From Heyndrickxia coagulans 36D1 (GTDB lineage Bacteria; Bacillota; Bacilli; Bacillales; Bacillaceae_C): a stretch of 64,000 bases of DNA. This document shows, piece by piece, positions 60,737 to 64,000 of this stretch (the first letter of the stretch is position 1; every line of letters starts with the position of its first letter). Location of the stretch: contig NC_016023.1 of the NCBI RefSeq assembly GCF_000169195.2, forward strand, positions 620,001-684,000, given 5' to 3'. The notes beneath the pieces are model-generated. The model was not told the origin of the DNA and did not search any database. It saw only the letters and a program-made list of their open reading frames with translations. The position numbers and the translations under genes were made by a program.

Positions 60737-63601
60737 TTACCGCACGGCTGCAGTTTGCTCGGCAGATAAATGGTCGATCATGTCGGCAATATAATAAAGT
60801 TCATCATCCGACAGCTTCAATTTCAGCTGGTCTTCAAAAATTTGCGCCGCCTTTTTATATTTTTTGATTTTAGCAGTTTTTTCCGGCGTGATGTCATTTT
60901 TGTAAATGAGGCCAGACTGGGTGACCATTCTTTCGAGCGCACAACCGATATGAATATTCATATTGATTTTCGATGCGTTGTTAAACGGCCTTTCCGCTAT
61001 TTTTTCAAGGGCAGTGACAAACGCCGTAATCGCTGTGATCACTTTCTTTGGATTTAAAAAGGTTAAAAATTCATTCAGGCTTTCTTCCGTCATTTCCCGC
61101 ACCATTGCCGGAGACCTTGGCGGTTGTTTCAGCAACTGGTGGTTTTGAATGAGATGGGTGACCTGCGTTTCCCCGTCGCCCATAAACAAAGATTCAAGCG
61201 GAACAAACGGTGCCTGGACTTTCGGATCGGCAATCCCGACAGCGAGCAAAATGTCATATTTCTGCATCAGCATTTCTTTCTTTTCTTCTACTTCGTTGAT
61301 TGGCAGCGGGATAACGGCAATATTGGTTTTGCCGATGTTTTTGAGCAGTCTTGTAATCAGCTGCTTTAATTTTTCCGCCGTCCCTTCCCCTGTTGAACAG
61401 ACGGAAAGAATGGCCTGCGGTTTCACGGGCTTCCCTGTTTCCCGCGGTTTGCTTTCCATCTGGTAAGATCCGTAGCCGCGGAATTCCTTTAATGACTCAT
61501 AAATATCGTCGAGATCCATTTCCATAATCGTCGCTTTGCGGATCGCTTCAATGACGAGCGCCGTTGTCACCATATCGATGGTCCGCGTTTTGATGCCCGT
61601 TTCCTGTGTAATCACATCGCCAAACCCGGTCAGCGAGCCCATATCGACAAGCAGCAGGACGCCTTTTCCCATATCAATTTCTTTTACCCGCCTCTTCATT
61701 TCCTCCAAAACATATTTCGGGTCCATATCAAGCGGCATATCAATGCAGTCCACATTCGATTCACCGAGGAGGCTTTTCACAACACTTACCATGCTGCTTG
61801 CGGTGCTGAACCCGTGCGCGGCAACGAGGATCGCCACCTGCTCGGCCTTTTGTTCGTCTATAAGAGATGTGAGCAAAATCGTTAAGTACATGGCTTCTTT
61901 TACCGGTACATGCACGCGGTATTTTTCCCCGATCATTTTGCAAATATCAAGTGACAGCTGATACTCCTGCGGTCGGTCATTGATGACATTTTCGATATTC
62001 GTATAATTGGCCACCTGCTGGTTTTTTACCCGCTTCAGGAAGGAAGTCAAGTGCAGGCTGAACGCCAGCAAAAAACGTTCATTTACTTTGCACTTCAGCC
62101 GTTTTTCCACAATATCCTGCACTTCTTCGCTGAAATTAAGGATATCTTCGCTGACAATTTTTAAGATTTTCTCACGGTTCAGCGCATAGCTTGAAAACTT
62201 GTTGTAAAACTTGTTTAAATGGATATCGATGTCCAATTTCAGAAACCGGTTAATGTCTTCATCCGACACGTCCTGTTCCATCATAAAACTGACTTTGTCC
62301 TCGATGATGTTGTACAGGTTAAAATCCGGTTCGTACGGGTCTTCTTCAAAGAGCGCCTTGTTTTCCCCTTCCGGATAAACCGTTAAATAGGAATCAATTA
62401 AATCGGAAAGCTCCTGGATTTCCTGGCGTTTTCTACTAAAATAGAAGAAACCGTTTTTCAGTTCGGATGGCAGATCTTTAAAGTGGATGGTAATGACATC
62501 ATCGTGCAGGCAGTGCAGAAAACCGTTGGCGCAGACAAGCTGGATGTTGGATTTCAACTGCCCGACGTTACCGTATGACGTATTGCCAATTAACGCCTTC
62601 ATCGATTCCGCATCAATTTTAATCGGTTTTTGGACGCGGTTTGCTTCAATGGCAAGCAGGAATTTCAGAATCTCAATCTTGTCAATTGCCGGCCGTTCTT
62701 CAAAAGACGGAATCCGGATCAGGATCGGAATACGGCGGACAAACGTTTTCAACAAGGAAGATTCCGGGTCTTCCGTTGTCGCCCCGACGATCAGGACATT
62801 GGCGTTGCGATTCCGTTCGGTTTCCCCAAGCTTTGCATACGTCCCCGTATCCATAAAGTAAAAGAGCATTTCCTGTCCTTCAGGCGGGAGCCGGTGGATT
62901 TCATCGAGAAACAGCATGCCGCCGTCCGCTTTGGAAACAAGGCCGTCTTTTTCGCTGTCCGCACCCGTAAAGGCGCCTTTAATATGACCGAAAATGTGGG
63001 AAATGAGGAGCTGCGGGTTATTCGCATAATCCGCGCAGTTAAAGACAATAAATTGGGCGTCTTCGTCCATAAACGGGGCTGCCAGTTTTGCATAATTGAA
63101 CATCAAATTGGCAAACAGCGTTTTCCCGACACCAGTCTGGCCGACAATGAGCGTATGAAGGCCGTGCGGGGGATAGAGGACGGCCGCCTTTGCCTGTTCG
63201 ACCTGCACTTTCAGGCTTGTTTTCGAACCGATCAGGTCATCAAAGGGATTCGTTTCCCAGGCGGTATCATGATTTGCGGACGGACCGTTGCCCGGATCCG
63301 GGGATTGCCCGCCCGTCACTTCAAGTATATTTTCATATTCATATTGATCTTCCGGCAATTTCGTTCCGAGAAGGTCTTCCATGATTTGTTTGACCAAGTA
63401 ATGAACCGGGCGGCCTTTTATTTTGATAATCCGTTTCTGCCGCAACAGCTTGTTCAGCTCGGCACTGACATTGTTTCTTAAAATGCCAAGGTCTTTTGCG
63501 ATATCCGAAGCTGTAAATCCTTCTATACGGATCCATTCATCAAGCGTTTTGCCTTGCGACTGTTCAACAAGATACGCGTAAATGCGGTCAATCCTTTTCA
63601 A
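60737..63601 (-). CDS. levR: LevR-type sigma-54 activator with PRD and PTS-like domains
   Basis: 954 aa. N-terminal HTH (1-65; FTASDIAKDLGILRNNVSAE), sigma-54 AAA+ domain (about 120-350) with Walker A GQTGVGKT (154-161), GAFTGAD loop (209-215) and Walker B MLFLDEIH (229-236), then PRD1, an EIIA-Man-like domain (VAILVAAHGFSTASSM), an EIIB-like segment (ILSVCSTGEGTAEKL) and a C-terminal PRD2 (MNIHIGCALERMV). PTS phosphorylation of its histidines sets its activity. Start TTG 63601 after GGGGTGG. Upstream TTGACA and extended -10 TGCTATGAT (near 63660) do not have ideal spacing. It drives the adjacent PTS operon. Confidence 0.94.
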   Translation of the reverse strand: MKRIDRIYAYLVEQSQGKTLDEWIRIEGFTASDIAKDLGILRNNVSAELNKLLRQKRIIKIKGRPVHYLVKQIMEDLLGTKLPEDQYEYENILEVTGGQSPDPGNGPSANHDTAWETNPFDDLIGSKTSLKVQVEQAKAAVLYPPHGLHTLIVGQTGVGKTLFANLMFNYAKLAAPFMDEDAQFIVFNCADYANNPQLLISHIFGHIKGAFTGADSEKDGLVSKADGGMLFLDEIHRLPPEGQEMLFYFMDTGTYAKLGETERNRNANVLIVGATTEDPESSLLKTFVRRIPILIRIPSFEERPAIDKIEILKFLLAIEANRVQKPIKIDAESMKALIGNTSYGNVGQLKSNIQLVCANGFLHCLHDDVITIHFKDLPSELKNGFFYFSRKRQEIQELSDLIDSYLTVYPEGENKALFEEDPYEPDFNLYNIIEDKVSFMMEQDVSDEDINRFLKLDIDIHLNKFYNKFSSYALNREKILKIVSEDILNFSEEVQDIVEKRLKCKVNERFLLAFSLHLTSFLKRVKNQQVANYTNIENVINDRPQEYQLSLDICKMIGEKYRVHVPVKEAMYLTILLTSLIDEQKAEQVAILVAAHGFSTASSMVSVVKSLLGESNVDCIDMPLDMDPKYVLEEMKRRVKEIDMGKGVLLLVDMGSLTGFGDVITQETGIKTRTIDMVTTALVIEAIRKATIMEMDLDDIYESLKEFRGYGSYQMESKPRETGKPVKPQAILSVCSTGEGTAEKLKQLITRLLKNIGKTNIAVIPLPINEVEEKKEMLMQKYDILLAVGIADPKVQAPFVPLESLFMGDGETQVTHLIQNHQLLKQPPRSPAMVREMTEESLNEFLTFLNPKKVITAITAFVTALEKIAERPFNNASKINMNIHIGCALERMVTQSGLIYKNDITPEKTAKIKKYKKAAQIFEDQLKLKLSDDELYYIADMIDHLSAEQTAAVR

Positions 63602-63783
63602 AATGCCACCCCATTTCTAAGTATAAACTGTATCTTAATAGTATCACGAATGTATCATCCATCATAGCAGGAATATATTGCGAACAAGTGTCAAGTTTTT
63701 GCCAAAAGGAGCTTATCTTTAATACACTTTTAGAACCCACGCTGCTTCAGGTGAAAACGCCCGGTACACCCGAAAAATAGGAT
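63602..63783. other. Promoter region of the levR-like gene
   Basis: Minus strand TTGACA near 63689 and extended -10 TGCTATGAT near 63657-63665, 22 bases apart, a poor spacing; GTATCA half-sites (63630s, 63650) like the UAS dyad lie between it and the gene, hinting at autoregulation. Confidence 0.35.
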
Positions 63784-63813
63784 AAAAAAACAACGCCGCA
63801 TATGGGCGCTGTT
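63784..63813 (-). terminator. Terminator of an unseen minus-strand gene beyond the window
   Basis: Minus strand AACAGCGCC, loop, GGCGTTGTT, TTTTT. No gene lies between it and base 64000. Confidence 0.6.
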
Positions 63814-63942
63814 CATTCAACAATTTTCGGCCGCTTCCATCCATCTGCTTTCCGCAACATCCGGCCGGTTCATTTTCTGTTCCCAAACCGGTTCATGCAT
63901 GTGTTTCCGGCGAAATTCAGGCGGTTCATTTATTGATCATAT

Positions 63943-63995
63943 TGGGGCTTACTGAATCCGCACTTTCGCCATGCGTTCAGCAAGCCCTGTTTCCC
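63943..63995. repeat. Palindromic IS-end remnant at the window edge
   Basis: TTGGGGCTTACTGAATCC and GCGTTCAGCAAGCCCTG form an imperfect inverted repeat; the left arm is the same end sequence found inverted at 52373-52390 and, more diverged, at 4282. Confidence 0.5.
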
Positions 63996-64000
63996 CTTAA

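Overview
The window looks like the chromosome of a low-to-moderate GC, spore-forming Bacillaceae. Heyndrickxia (Weizmannia/Bacillus) coagulans or a close relative is my best guess; this is inference from gene content, not a database match. Supporting signs are Bacillus-type genes (yfkAB, yfmL, yflT, the mmgDE/prpB methylcitrate set, gutB, bioY, panF/yhdT), strong AGGAGG-type ribosome binding sites with frequent TTG starts, a textbook SigB promoter, Rex boxes before adhE, a TPP riboswitch and a LevR/sigma-54 mannose PTS. Most genes lie on the minus strand.

Layout. 0-4.2 kb: a 5'-truncated aldo/keto reductase, a large methyltransferase, a carboxylesterase and an Fbp-type small protein. 4.5-10.1 kb (minus): a sugar/polyol cluster with GutB-type polyol dehydrogenase, a frameshifted GPH symporter, a LacI regulator, an HxlB-like SIS isomerase and a Cof-type HAD phosphatase. 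Similar ATGAA...TTCAT operators precede gutB and lacI. 10.2-16.1 kb (plus): a frameshifted HTH-STAND-TPR ATPase, radical-SAM YfkAB, an acidic membrane protein and a universal stress protein. 16.6-23.6 kb: a SpoVB/YkvU-type flippase, an AAC(3)-type acetyltransferase, a stress-type SDR, and a MerR-acyl-CoA synthetase-acyl-CoA dehydrogenase operon behind a 19-bp-spacer MerR promoter. 24-29.3 kb: bioY with a BirA-like site, a methionine aminopeptidase, an NlpC/P60 protein, a lipoprotein and the YfmL helicase. 30.3-39.4 kb: adhE under two Rex boxes, corA with a possible leader peptide, tRNA-Lys(CUU), panF-yhdT, gtaB and nnr. 39.5-41.3 kb: an ISLre2-family insertion sequence with a target duplication. 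41.4-46.3 kb: a DUF4064-like protein, an arginase-fold protein and hom-thrC-thrB. 46.4-49.4 kb: a TPP-riboswitch-controlled MTH1187-thiX-thiY-thiZ operon. 50-56 kb: an amidase, the SigB stress gene yflT and the methylcitrate genes mmgD, mmgE, prpB. 56.4-63.6 kb: a mannose-family PTS (IIB, IIAB, IIC, IID), manO, and the LevR-type activator, with a perfect -24/-12 promoter.

The most unusual feature is a family of tandem intergenic repeats. Three arrays (16.2, 29.4-30.1 and 49.5-50.2 kb) share one 52-bp unit, about 26 bp of palindrome (CTTAACGTAGA...TCTACGTTAAG) plus about 26 bp of A/T-tract spacer. Spacing is exactly 52 bp over 14 consecutive intervals in the largest array. All arrays lie downstream of at least one gene 3' end, and the two large arrays are in opposite orientations. 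Separate tandem duplications also begin at or near the stop codons of bioY, a lipoprotein gene and mmgD.

Two neighbouring genes (GPH symporter, STAND ATPase) are each broken by a one-base change in a 7-base homopolymer. That could be sequencing error, recent decay or slippage-type phase variation.
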